A stretch of 64,000 nt of DNA from an uncultured Eubacteriaceae bacterium (GCA_947167715.1 CAMVJD010000005.1:39410-103409), one strand, 5' to 3'. Counted from the first letter of the stretch, positions 44,835 through 53,496 are shown. Numbers and translations are program-made. Notes: generated from the letters alone by a model not told the origin.

Positions 44835-45245
44835 ATGGTAAAAAACATAATAAAGGATATATTTTTTCTGTCACAAAAATCGGTTCCCGCGACAAAGGCG
44901 GATATTCCCGTTGCGCGCGATCTTTTGGACACCCTGGCGGCAAACTCCGACCGCTGTGTGGGCATGGCGGCGAATATGATAGGCATAAACAAAAACATAA
45001 TTGCGGTAAACATAGGCATGCTGAATATTGCTATGTTCAACCCCGTAATTGTGGCAAAAAGCGGCGAATACAGCGCGGAAGAGGGCTGCTTGTCGCTTAC
45101 GGGGCTGCGTCCTGCCAAAAGATATCAAAAAATAACCGTTGAATACACGGATATGTCGTGGGCGCGCAAAACGGGCGAGTTTACGGGCTGGACGGCACAG
45201 ATAATCCAGCACGAGATAGACCATTTGTCGGGGATAATAATTTAA
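44835..45245 (+). CDS. def: Peptide deformylase-like protein
   Basis: 136 residues. Motif 2 is EEGCLSLTG (Cys metal ligand) and motif 3 QHEIDHLSG (HExxH), as in PDF, which removes the formyl group from nascent proteins. Motif 1, normally GxGxAAxQ, reads CVGMAANMIG: the first Gly and the catalytic Gln are replaced. This divergent short type is familiar among clostridial genomes, so the gene may be a paralogue with other activity. It is single-gene and convergent with gpr. Confidence 0.85.
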   Translation: MVKNIIKDIFFLSQKSVPATKADIPVARDLLDTLAANSDRCVGMAANMIGINKNIIAVNIGMLNIAMFNPVIVAKSGEYSAEEGCLSLTGLRPAKRYQKITVEYTDMSWARKTGEFTGWTAQIIQHEIDHLSGIII

Positions 45246-45263
45246 AATTTTTATGGGTGACTT

Positions 45264-45342
45264 TTTCGGTATACCCGCAAATAATCTTCCTTTAGAGCGG
45301 ATATACGCTCACAGGAAGAAACATTTGCGGGGATTGCCGAAA
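45264..45342. repeat. Palindromic element, copy 3 (short form)
   Basis: Nested arms TTTCGG/CCGAAA, CCGCAAAT/ATTTGCGG, CTTCCT/AGGAAG and GAGCG/CGCTC. The centre is identical to copy 2. It lies exactly between the convergent def and gpr genes, where a bidirectional terminator would be expected, but there is no long T run. Confidence 0.85.
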
Positions 45343-45362
45343 TGAATTTAATTATAACAAAT

Positions 45363-46313
45363 TTAAAGTGCCTCTAAATCAAGCGTGGGATTAAGTGCGG
45401 CATTAAGCGCCGACCCTATTATATAGGAAAGATTTTCCACAACCTCGTCCACCTCCTTGGGGGTGACTATCATATTTTCGGTATAGGGGTCTAATATTTG
45501 GCAGATCAAATTATATTTTTCCTCGCTGCCGAGCATTTTCAGGGTATCAAAAAATTTATTGTCGTGGGTCTTTATATCCTCAAGCATAATATCAAGGGTG
45601 TCGTTTACAAGGGTGGCGGCATCCACCACCGTGGGCACGCCTATGGCAATAACGGGTACGCCCAGGGTATCCTTGTCAAGTCCCCTGCGTTTGTTGCCCA
45701 CGCCCGCACCCGGCGAAACGCCCGTGTCGGCAAGCTGTATGGTGGCATTTACGCGGTCGGCGCGCCTTGCGGCAAGGCTGTCTATGGCTATTACCAAATC
45801 GGGGTGGGTATGCTCCGCTATGCCGCGTATTATCTCGCTTGTTTCAATGCCCGTTATGCCCATTACTCCGGGGCTTACGGCGCTTACGGCGCGGATATCG
45901 GCGGGCAGGCTGTCAAGTATATGCCTTGTTACCGTGACTTTGCCCGCAGACTGCGGCCCCAGGGCATCTGCGGTTATCCTGCGGTTTCCAAGCCCGACCA
46001 CAAGCACGCTTTTGGCGCTTTCAAGCTTGTTTAATTTGCATAAATATTTTTTTAAAAGCTCCGCAAGGCGGCGGTGGGCATCCTTATCATCGGCTTTCAT
46101 ATACGGGCTTTCTATGGTTATATAGTTGCCTATCGGCCTTTCCATAGCCCTTGCGCCCTCTTCATCGGTTATTTTTACCCAGGTCACGACGGTCTCGGGC
46201 AGCATACAGTCCTCTTTTATCACCTGTATGCCCTTTGCGGTGCCCGCTTGGCCGCAGGTAAGACACTCGGCAGCTTCAATTGCCAGATCTGTTACGGGAG
46301 AAAAACTTTTCAT
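45363..46313 (-). CDS. gpr: Germination protease GPR
   Basis: GPR degrades small acid-soluble spore proteins on germination. The 316-residue length is near the usual 320-370. Family features: TDLAIEAAE at the N-terminus (propeptide side), VVGLGNRRITADALGP, SAVSPGVMGITGIET, IAIDSLAARRADRVNATIQL and VIAIGVPTVVDA. The minus-strand gene lies head-to-head with rpsT, an arrangement common in Clostridia. AAAGGATG precedes the ATG. It supports a spore-forming lifestyle together with YyaC. Confidence 0.95.
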   Translation of the reverse strand: MKSFSPVTDLAIEAAECLTCGQAGTAKGIQVIKEDCMLPETVVTWVKITDEEGARAMERPIGNYITIESPYMKADDKDAHRRLAELLKKYLCKLNKLESAKSVLVVGLGNRRITADALGPQSAGKVTVTRHILDSLPADIRAVSAVSPGVMGITGIETSEIIRGIAEHTHPDLVIAIDSLAARRADRVNATIQLADTGVSPGAGVGNKRRGLDKDTLGVPVIAIGVPTVVDAATLVNDTLDIMLEDIKTHDNKFFDTLKMLGSEEKYNLICQILDPYTENMIVTPKEVDEVVENLSYIIGSALNAALNPTLDLEAL

Positions 46314-46378
46314 AAAATATCATCCTTTGTCTGTTAATATTTTGTTATATTTTTTGCCGTATATTTGAAAAATATTCA

Positions 46379-46407
46379 TTGACTTTTTTTGCCGTTTCGT
46401 TTATAAT
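46379..46407 (+). promoter_or_regulatory. Promoter of rpsT
   Basis: TTGACT (46379-46384), a 17-base spacer and TATAAT (46402-46407). Confidence 0.82.
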
Positions 46408-46417
46408 AATTCTTGTG

Positions 46418-46471
46418 TCGGTCGGTTGATGCGGTCGTTCCGCGTCCTAAAACCCCTCTAAGCCCGACCGA
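46418..46471 (+). promoter_or_regulatory. Structured rpsT leader
   Basis: In the 5' leader, TCGGTCGG (46418-46425) pairs with CCGACCGA (46464-46471), enclosing a small hairpin GCGG / CCGC (46431-46443). It may be an autoregulatory S20 binding site; no known leader family is claimed. Confidence 0.5.
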
Positions 46472-46516
46472 ATAAAGAAATTGTTTGAATTGTAAAAATT
46501 TAGGAGGACTCTCAAA

Positions 46517-46780
46517 ATGGCAAATATCAAATCTGCTAAGAAAAGAATTTTAGTTATCAATAAAAAGACTATGCGCAACAAGATGATCAAGTCGGGCGTT
46601 AAGACAGCTATCAAGAAGGTACTTTCGGCTGTTGCCGCTAACGACAAGGCAGCTGCACAGGCAGCACTTGTAAGCGCTTCAAAGGCTATAGATATGGCAG
46701 CTACAAAGGGCGTTTACCACAAGAACAACGCTGCACGCAAGAAATCACGTCTTGCAAAGGCTGTTAACAAGCTTGCTTAA
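46517..46780 (+). CDS. rpsT: 30S ribosomal protein S20
   Basis: This 87-residue basic helical protein starts [20 protein letters not shown] and ends with [20 protein letters not shown], both diagnostic for S20, which binds 16S rRNA at the bottom of the 30S body. AGGAGG is well placed. It is monocistronic, with a structured leader and its own terminator. Confidence 0.97.
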   Translation: MANIKSAKKRILVINKKTMRNKMIKSGVKTAIKKVLSAVAANDKAAAQAALVSASKAIDMAATKGVYHKNNAARKKSRLAKAVNKLA

Positions 46781-46792
46781 TTAATTTTTATC

Positions 46793-46821
46793 GCCGGTGC
46801 ATATGCATCGGCATTTTTTTT
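46793..46821 (+). terminator. Terminator of rpsT
   Basis: GCCGGTGCAT / ATGCATCGGC stem followed by A and a run of T. Confidence 0.88.
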
Positions 46822-46838
46822 AGATATAAGGAGAAAAA

Positions 46839-47858
46839 ATGAAAACACAAAGGCTGACAAATCTTGATATAATAAAAATGCTTGCCTGTTTAAGCATAAT
46901 TTTTCACCATTTTCAGCAAACCACAGGGCTTGTGCTGCCGTATGTTAATTTTTACGGCGGCGGCTTTGACTGGTCGTCCACGGTAGAGCTTTTTTTTATG
47001 ATATCGGGCTTTCTTGCGGCGGCAAACGACAGGGTCGAAAACAAAAACTGCCTTAAGGCGTTTGTAATTAAATATCTGCGCTTTTTAGTGTCTGTGATAC
47101 CTGCGGGACTTGTTGCTGCGGCGGCTGCATATGCCGTATATTTTAAAACAGGCGGCTGGCTTTCGGGGATATCATATACCCCGTGGAAAACGGTCAAGGG
47201 CCTGCTGCTTATAGACCGTGGCTGGTTTGGTACGGATGGCCTTACGCTTAATAATCCCACATGGTTTTTGTCGATACTTTTGTTTTGCTTTGCGCTTTTT
47301 TATATGATAAAGGCCCTGTGCATAAGGATTAAGGTATTAAAGCCGCAGTATTTTTATGCGGCGGCAGCGATAGTTTATTTGGTGCTGTTCAGGCTTGCAG
47401 TCCCCGTGTATCTGCCGTTTTTTAACCCCGAAATGTATCGCGGCGCAATACCGTTTTTTGTGGGCTGTTTGCTTTACACGCTGTTTAAGCTGCCCGATAA
47501 ACTGCTTTTTGTGTTAAGGGCAGCCGCTGTTTTGGCAGGTGCCGCGCTGTTTAAATTATACGGCTTTGGCGGTATTTTTCTTGTGTTTTGCCTTTATCCG
47601 CTTATCATAGATGTCTGTGTGCATTTTAAGCAGGGCGGCGGGGCGCTTGCACGCGCTGCGGCAGATATATCGCCCGCAGCTTATGTATGGCACTCGCCGT
47701 TTTTACAGGTGATAATAACACTTGTGGCACTTTGCGGCATGTATTTTCCGGTAAGTGCTGCATCAATGCTTGGGTTTGCTGCGTTTGTATGTCTGTTTTC
47801 CCTGCTGTGGCACAGGCTTATTGAAAAACCGATATATGACAAATTGAAAAAAATATAA
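46839..47858 (+). CDS. Acyltransferase family 3 membrane protein
   Basis: The 339-residue polytopic protein has the acyltransferase-3 start RLTNLDIIKMLACLSIIFHHF (His about 24-25), a second motif SSTVELFFMISGFLAA with the conserved 'FFxxSGF', and about 10 TM segments. Members O-acylate surface polysaccharides, lipids or antibiotics. It has no close partner gene, so the substrate is unknown. Confidence 0.9.
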   Translation: MKTQRLTNLDIIKMLACLSIIFHHFQQTTGLVLPYVNFYGGGFDWSSTVELFFMISGFLAAANDRVENKNCLKAFVIKYLRFLVSVIPAGLVAAAAAYAVYFKTGGWLSGISYTPWKTVKGLLLIDRGWFGTDGLTLNNPTWFLSILLFCFALFYMIKALCIRIKVLKPQYFYAAAAIVYLVLFRLAVPVYLPFFNPEMYRGAIPFFVGCLLYTLFKLPDKLLFVLRAAAVLAGAALFKLYGFGGIFLVFCLYPLIIDVCVHFKQGGGALARAAADISPAAYVWHSPFLQVIITLVALCGMYFPVSAASMLGFAAFVCLFSLLWHRLIEKPIYDKLKKI

Positions 47859-47980
47859 CATCAATTTGTAACATTAAAATAATATTACTGTTATTGTATT
47901 ATTACCCTTTATATGGTAGAATGTATCTACGGCACAAAAAAATACGTTTACCATTATTATATTTAATGCCGAATATTTTA

Positions 47981-48022
47981 GACGATCCTTTGGGAACAAT
48001 AAAAACCCTATACAGGATCGTC
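47981..48022. repeat. Inverted repeat in the acyltransferase-NlpC gap
   Basis: GACGATCCT / AGGATCGTC with an inner TTGGG / CCCTA pair, followed by an A run on the plus strand, thus possibly a minus-strand-type terminator structure. The rest of the 47,859-48,130 gap is AT-rich, with no gene I can support. Confidence 0.5.
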
Positions 48023-48133
48023 AAAAAAACAAAGAAACTGACGGAAAAATTGTGCAATTTGCTGTTAATTGCATGTAAACATTTATAATTTAAACCTAAA
48101 TGTTACAAAAATATTAATTATTGGTATAAACCG

Positions 48134-48162
48134 TTGACAATCAGGCGGTTTTCTAATATAAT
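48134..48162 (+). promoter_or_regulatory. Promoter of the NlpC/P60 gene
   Basis: TTGACA (48134-48139), a 17-base spacer and TATAAT (48157-48162). A second possible -10, GATAAT at 48197-48202, lies just after the WalR-like box. Confidence 0.82.
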
Positions 48163-48167
48163 AATTT

Positions 48168-48184
48168 TGTAACAATTATGTAAC
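48168..48184 (+). promoter_or_regulatory. WalR-like direct-repeat box
   Basis: TGTAAC AATTA TGTAAC fits the WalR (YycF) consensus TGTWAH-N5-TGTWAH exactly. WalRK controls cell-wall hydrolases in Firmicutes, and the downstream gene is one. It starts 6 bases after the P1 -10 and would overlap the -35 position of a second -10 (48197-48202). Confidence 0.6.
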
Positions 48185-48244
48185 AATTTGTTGTGGGATA
48201 ATATCCCTGATACTAAAGGTGAAATTTATAAAGGAGTGAAACCC

Positions 48245-49444
48245 ATGGCCGGCTTTTTGAGAAAGAGCTTCTCTATTGGCTTGGCATTGGCGCTTTGCAC
48301 AGCAAGCAGTGCCTTTGCGGCAACGAAAGGCAAGATCAATGCGGACGATGTAAATATTAGGACAAATGCATCTACATCTTCGGATGTTATAAAAAGACTT
48401 TCAAGCGGTGTTACCGTAACTGTAACAGAGGGTAAGGACGGCTGGTACAAGCTGGCAACAGCAACAGGCGGCGTTGCCTATGTTAAGCAGGATTTTGTTA
48501 CTTTAACACAGGCTGATGCAATAGTTGAAGAAGAGTTTGTAAACATTCGCGCAAATGCGGATATCTCTTCTGCTGTTATAGGTGTTGTAAGCCGTGGACA
48601 AACTATAACCGTAACAGGTGTTGAAAATGGTTGGTATACCGTATTGTATAACGGTCAGAAAGCCTATATATATGGCGACGATCTGACAGGCGGTATGCTT
48701 GGTTTCCTTGGCGGTGCCGCTTCCAAAGCACAGGTACCCGCACCCGAATCTGTTGTTGCGGCAGCAGATGTTGAAACCGACAACGGCGTTTATGTTGTTG
48801 TTAATTCCTCATCACTTAATTTAAGAGAAGAGGCCAATACCGATTCGGAAGTTATAGATTGTTATCCCAACGGCTATACGTTTGATATAGTAGGCATTGC
48901 AGACGGCGGCTGGGTAAAGGTAATGGACGACAGCAGCAATATCGGCTATGTAAAGGCTGAATTTGTTGATTTTAAAAACGGCGCAAAGCCGGATAATACA
49001 GTATATGACAATTCCAGAGCAAGCAGAGTTGATTATTCAAACGAAGCACCTGCTACGGTAAAGGCTGACGAGATGATAAACTATGCAAAGAAGTTTATCG
49101 GCACACCTTATGTTTACGGTGGTACAAGCCTTACATCGGGTGTTGACTGCTCCGGCTTTATATACTCGGTATATCAGGATTTTGGCATTACACTTGACAG
49201 ACGCTCACGCGACCAGATAAATGACGGACCGAGAGTGGCAAAAGAGGATCTTCGTCCCGGCGACCTTGTGTTCTTTAACACAGGCGGCGAGTCCGAAATA
49301 TCACACGTTGGTATGTACATAGGCAACGGCGAATATATCCATTCCACAAACGGCGCTGCAAACGGCGTTACAATATCCGATATCAACAGCGACTACGCAC
49401 TTAACACTTATGTTGGTGCTGCAAGAATACTTGACGAAAATTAA
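48245..49444 (+). CDS. Secreted SH3b-repeat NlpC/P60 peptidoglycan hydrolase
   Basis: About 399 residues. A signal peptide ends near TASSAFAA, followed by three bacterial SH3 domains (about 25-95, 95-165 and 180-250; repeats of 'VNIRxxxxxxSxVI'), a linker, and a C-terminal NlpC/P60 domain (about 270-399). The catalytic Cys is in SGVDCSGFIYSVYQ and His in ISHVGMYIG, with a third polar residue in YIHST. It cleaves stem peptides (D-Glu-mDAP type) in the wall. AAGGAGTG fits the ATG at 48245. Confidence 0.95.
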   Translation: MAGFLRKSFSIGLALALCTASSAFAATKGKINADDVNIRTNASTSSDVIKRLSSGVTVTVTEGKDGWYKLATATGGVAYVKQDFVTLTQADAIVEEEFVNIRANADISSAVIGVVSRGQTITVTGVENGWYTVLYNGQKAYIYGDDLTGGMLGFLGGAASKAQVPAPESVVAAADVETDNGVYVVVNSSSLNLREEANTDSEVIDCYPNGYTFDIVGIADGGWVKVMDDSSNIGYVKAEFVDFKNGAKPDNTVYDNSRASRVDYSNEAPATVKADEMINYAKKFIGTPYVYGGTSLTSGVDCSGFIYSVYQDFGITLDRRSRDQINDGPRVAKEDLRPGDLVFFNTGGESEISHVGMYIGNGEYIHSTNGAANGVTISDINSDYALNTYVGAARILDEN

Positions 49445-49462
49445 AAGCCAATATACAAGAAT

Positions 49463-49490
49463 GACCCCGATAAAATTTCGGGGTCTTTTT
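49463..49490 (+). terminator. Terminator of the NlpC/P60 gene
   Basis: GACCCCGA / TCGGGGTC hairpin with TTTTT. Confidence 0.88.
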
Positions 49491-49496
49491 GTATAG

Positions 49497-49652
49497 AAAT
49501 ATCTATGTGGGGGCTCGGGGAAAATATTCGGTGTTTTAGATGATCTGCAAATAAGTGAAATATCCGCGGGAAAAATAACGGATAATGAAAAATCAGCACC
49601 CGATATACGGGATGTCATTGAAATACTTATCGTGAACGTCAAAAATATTTAG
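49497..49652 (+). pseudogene. Possible gene remnant at the core/island junction
   Basis: A start-less open frame of about 51 codons reads protein-like (for example GVLDDLQISEISAGKITDN) and ends at TAG 49650-49652, directly at an inverted repeat. It has the base composition of the core, not the AT-rich island. It may be the 3' tail of a gene cut by the island or chance. Beyond it, 49,670-49,913 holds nothing I can assign. Confidence 0.3.
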
Positions 49653-49664
49653 ACGTTCACGATA
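49628..49664. repeat. Perfect 13-bp inverted repeat at the island left edge
   Basis: TATCGTGAACGTC (49628-49640) and GACGTTCACGATA (49652-49664), loop 11 bases, no T run. It sits where base composition switches to very AT-rich. Confidence 0.6.
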
Positions 49665-49913
49665 TGACGTGGCTCATAAATAATCAGTCTTAAGCAAGCC
49701 CACTGTGACACCTTATATACGATTTACAGTCGATTTTGCGTACAATAAAAGGTAGAGATATAACAATATATTTTATATAACAGCGTTACCTTTTACTGTA
49801 GGCATAATTGAGAAATTATTTTGCCAAGTCTACATTTCCTTATAATGTACAGACATTCTTATGCTTACAGAAATCAATCAATACAGCATGTTTAGCAAAA
49901 TCGTTTGACAATT

Positions 49914-52193
49914 CTATATTTCTATATTCGCTTCCGTTCCTTGTAGTTCAGCCTTTTCAATTTTATTTCGTATTAAATTTGCTATTGCTTGACGATCAGA
50001 GGAAATAGTCAAAATATATTCGAAATACAAATCAATATATTTTTTACAATAACCTAACAGCAAATTATGAAACTTTTCTGCTAGAATTTTATCTTCTTTA
50101 TGTAATTGTACATTATATATTCTACACTCATTCAAATAGTCTATATGTGAAAAAATAACTCTTTCTATATGGAGTTGGTAATTACCATTGTTCGTTTTGG
50201 GATGAAATTTAAGGTTTAAATATTCTTCGATAGATAAATTATATTTATCTATATATAAATTACAAAATTCATTTTGTCTCTTACAACACTCACTTACTTT
50301 ATTATAGATCGGCTCTATTATTTCTGCTAAATATTCTACTTTCGAAACACAATATAATGGTAAATTATTAATATCCATACGCACAGAGTAGAACTCAAAG
50401 TTAGGTACAATAACATCAATAAATGTCTTACCACATTCACAGATACTAAAACATGTATAATCATATTTTTCATTTTTTTTATACTTTTTATACTGCTCAA
50501 ATAATTGTTCTTCGATTGAATTTTCGTTTTTTAAAGCGTTTTTAGAATAAAACAGGGGTCTTCTCCACATTTCATTTGTTGTTCTCGTAATCATTTGTCC
50601 TAATATTTTACAGATGTATCTGGGTTCAAACACTTTTTCAAAAACATCCATTATTTCCGTTATGCTAACTGGTTCAATAGAATTATAAATATATGTAAGC
50701 AAAACACGTGAAAATGCAGTTTTTCTTTTATCTGTAGTAGTTAGATTTATTAAATCTAGATGGTCTGAATTACATATTCCTTCTCTTACCATTAATTTAC
50801 AAACATCATGCAAAAAAACACCACTAGCTCCGTGGTAGCAAGATCTATATTCATTATATCCATCAAATTTTTTATTAAAAATTTTGATGCAGCTTTTAAC
50901 ATCTTTTTCATCATTTTCTATAATTTTGCCCAATACATTACTACAAGATCTAAAATTATTATTCCATAAACCTGAATATTTGTTTTTTATGAATCCCATG
51001 TCTTTTAATGCGAATAACATAGTTATTTGCCTGTTTAACTCTGTTGTATTAGAACAAAGATCGTTTGTTTTTATTTTAAGTTTAAAATGTTTTAATCTTT
51101 GTTCAGAAATTTTACTAAAATTGTAGTATTTTGATAATTCAATATTTTTTACAAACTCATCGTTTATCATTACATCATTTATCATTTCACTATTTTCAAG
51201 ACTTACACGTATAGCTGTAATTTTTCTATAAGTTGTAAATACTGTGAACATTGGTATAAAACTTATATTTTTACTTAAAATTTGCCCTAATCCAGTGTCA
51301 TCGGCTTGAATTAAATTATTTAGATTTGAGATGTAATCATTCAAATTATGTCTAAATACAATTATACTTTCAATTAAAGAATAAAGAAGATCGTAATTAA
51401 ATATACAATCTAAGTTGTCATAGCATACACACATATATTTTTTTGCTGAATTTGGTGAAACGATGTATTGTGCTAATCTCCACAAATAATCAACACAAAG
51501 CAGTTGATATGTACTTAATTGTTTTAATTGTTGTGCAAAAACATTTTCAAATTCATTTACTGCCTCAGGATTTTCATAATTATTATTTAAAAATATTTTT
51601 AATGTTGTATCTTTAATTGTAATAGTGCTAACAAAATTTTCACGAATTTGTTGTGTTCTGTCTAAATATCTGATAGTAGAATTATCACATAATAATTGAA
51701 AAAATACATCAAAATATTTTTTACCATTTTCGTGTTTGACAATTAAACTCATTTGTGAAGTTAAATTATAAATTATTGCCGAATTCACTTCGTAACTCTC
51801 TTTTATATTTGTGTTATGTGAGCCTACATCGTAATTATAATAACAATATTCATAATCATCTCCCTCGAAAATATTATATAGTACACTTTGTACAAATGTA
51901 GATTTTCCACATCCAGCATATCCTCTAACTAAAAAAAGCATACAATTTGATGGATCTTGTAATTCTTCTTTTTCTATCCATTTTCTTAATGTTGTATTAT
52001 ATGTATTATTGCCAATAGTAAATTCTCCACCTTCGTCACAATATATATTTTTAAAAAATTCATTAGCATTTTCTACTAATTTTTGATTTTTAAACTTGTG
52101 ATTTTTATCGGTAATTTGTATAATTTGTCCAAAGGGATCAGCTTTTAAAATGTGTTCAACCTTTAATTTATCTTTATGTACATTTGTAATCAT
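49914..52193 (-). CDS. Large P-loop NTPase, STAND/AAA-like, partner of the phosphorylase-fold protein
   Basis: 759 residues. Walker A GYAGCGKST is at 91-99, a Walker B MCVCYDNLD at 254-262 and a sensor-like VFTTYRK near 318, the order expected in STAND or related ATPases. The first 80 residues are hydrophilic; the roughly 420 residues after the NTPase core are helical with no repeat I can name, and could sense a ligand. It starts 19 bases after the upstream gene stop, so both form one operon. Very AT-rich codons set both apart from the core genome. I infer a defence switch or regulator; no exact family match is claimed. Confidence 0.8.
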   Translation of the reverse strand: MITNVHKDKLKVEHILKADPFGQIIQITDKNHKFKNQKLVENANEFFKNIYCDEGGEFTIGNNTYNTTLRKWIEKEELQDPSNCMLFLVRGYAGCGKSTFVQSVLYNIFEGDDYEYCYYNYDVGSHNTNIKESYEVNSAIIYNLTSQMSLIVKHENGKKYFDVFFQLLCDNSTIRYLDRTQQIRENFVSTITIKDTTLKIFLNNNYENPEAVNEFENVFAQQLKQLSTYQLLCVDYLWRLAQYIVSPNSAKKYMCVCYDNLDCIFNYDLLYSLIESIIVFRHNLNDYISNLNNLIQADDTGLGQILSKNISFIPMFTVFTTYRKITAIRVSLENSEMINDVMINDEFVKNIELSKYYNFSKISEQRLKHFKLKIKTNDLCSNTTELNRQITMLFALKDMGFIKNKYSGLWNNNFRSCSNVLGKIIENDEKDVKSCIKIFNKKFDGYNEYRSCYHGASGVFLHDVCKLMVREGICNSDHLDLINLTTTDKRKTAFSRVLLTYIYNSIEPVSITEIMDVFEKVFEPRYICKILGQMITRTTNEMWRRPLFYSKNALKNENSIEEQLFEQYKKYKKNEKYDYTCFSICECGKTFIDVIVPNFEFYSVRMDINNLPLYCVSKVEYLAEIIEPIYNKVSECCKRQNEFCNLYIDKYNLSIEEYLNLKFHPKTNNGNYQLHIERVIFSHIDYLNECRIYNVQLHKEDKILAEKFHNLLLGYCKKYIDLYFEYILTISSDRQAIANLIRNKIEKAELQGTEANIEI

Positions 52194-52212
52194 ATAAACA
52201 CCTACCTCATAT

Positions 52213-53448
52213 CTAACATAAATTTGGTATATTTACTCGCAGATACAATTTACTCTTTTTGTCTAACTTTATTAGTTTTTCTTCGATAAATTCATTGATA
52301 ACTTGCTCGCAAACTTTCGATGAATTTATTTTATAACTTCTACTTTTTAAAATAGATTTCACAATATCAATAATAAAATCTTTTGTAAAATTATTTGATC
52401 TATCATTAATATCAAAAATTTTTGATTTTGCTTCTTCATAAATCGAATCTTGAAATAAATCTTCTGTATTTTCATATAGTAATTTAAATAGTATATTACA
52501 TGCACGATTCGCTGCAAAAGCCTGTAATTTGTCTTTAATATTATCGGTTATGGTATTAGGTGTGTTTTTTTGTGCTCCCCAATCACAGATAGACTTTATT
52601 ATCAAACATGGTATTTTATGACCAAAACCTTGACATTCTTTAAACAAACCATAACCTTCCATTTCTCCACCTAAAACTACTTGATTAGTTGCTGCATCAG
52701 TAACAATGTTTTTTACAGAGATATTACTCAATACTGCTTCGCCAGTAATCATATTTCCGAAATACACGCGCTCTTGAGTTTCTGTTAAATAATTATTTAG
52801 AAACAAATTATCGATTTTTGCTTCAAGTACTGTATTTATTTTAAAAATATTAGAATCTTCAACAATGTACTTGCTCTCTTTGATTTTTGCAGACATAAAA
52901 TAGGGATATAATTTCTTTACAATAATAGTATCACCTATTTTTTGAGTAGAATAATCATTTCCAAAACAAATTCCATATGAAATTATTGCTGAAGGATAAC
53001 AATAATCATTCTCTGTTATATATCTGACGATATCAGCTGACCCACCCATTGTATAAGAACCCGTTTTTTGCGCATGTACATGAACAATATAATATTTTTC
53101 TATTCTAAAGAAATAAAATTCCAAAGTTAATTCATAATTTGTTTCTGTGTATAAAATTTGCCTATAATGTTTGATTCTTTCAGTAGTGTTCTCAATTGTT
53201 GCAATATGTAATATATTTTTTTCAAACTTATTAGCTGTTATCAAAACTATTGATGATTTTAATAAAAAAGTATTAAAATCATCATCATTTTGAATGTCAT
53301 CATATTTTTTTCGCATATCAGAAGAAGCCTTTTTATATAATTCATCGCATACATTTGAATTTTCTTTATAAAAATTATTAATATTATCAAGAATTTCTTC
53401 TTCTGCTTTTTTTATATTTTCAAATTTTGATGTATAATAATCATGCAT
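52213..53448 (-). CDS. Nucleoside phosphorylase/nucleosidase-fold effector-like protein
   Basis: About 411 residues. After an N-terminal helical region (about 1-63) comes a PNP_UDP fold: strand IVLITANKFEKNIL with a Glu (about 76) in the place of the nucleosidase catalytic Glu, IISYGICFGND, the GNMITGEAVLSN loop, GGEMEGYGLF (ME pair, about 263-264) and SICDWGAQK with the catalytic-type Asp (about 289). The last 70 residues look like a winged helix (VKSILKSRSYKINSSKV). The ATG at 53448 has GAGGTG 6 bases before; an ATG at 53466 does not. Similar domains cleave ATP in phage-defence systems such as Detocs; the substrate here is unproven. Confidence 0.85.
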   Translation of the reverse strand: MHDYYTSKFENIKKAEEEILDNINNFYKENSNVCDELYKKASSDMRKKYDDIQNDDDFNTFLLKSSIVLITANKFEKNILHIATIENTTERIKHYRQILYTETNYELTLEFYFFRIEKYYIVHVHAQKTGSYTMGGSADIVRYITENDYCYPSAIISYGICFGNDYSTQKIGDTIIVKKLYPYFMSAKIKESKYIVEDSNIFKINTVLEAKIDNLFLNNYLTETQERVYFGNMITGEAVLSNISVKNIVTDAATNQVVLGGEMEGYGLFKECQGFGHKIPCLIIKSICDWGAQKNTPNTITDNIKDKLQAFAANRACNILFKLLYENTEDLFQDSIYEEAKSKIFDINDRSNNFTKDFIIDIVKSILKSRSYKINSSKVCEQVINEFIEEKLIKLDKKSKLYLRVNIPNLC

Positions 53449-53496
53449 GTTAATCACCTCAGACATTTTTTTGATAATTATTACAGTCTATATATC

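Noticed and set aside
47894..48088. 64-codon plus-strand frame between the acyltransferase and NlpC/P60 genes
   Set aside because: No ribosome site, odd composition, overlaps an inverted repeat and an AT-rich leader; more likely non-coding.
49670..49913. Search for tRNA gene or attachment site at the island left edge
   Set aside because: No cloverleaf or obvious direct repeat could be made out.
52213..53448. Housekeeping MTA/SAH nucleosidase or purine phosphorylase
   Set aside because: The extra N-domain and winged-helix tail, AT-rich codons and fixed NTPase partner do not fit a metabolic enzyme.
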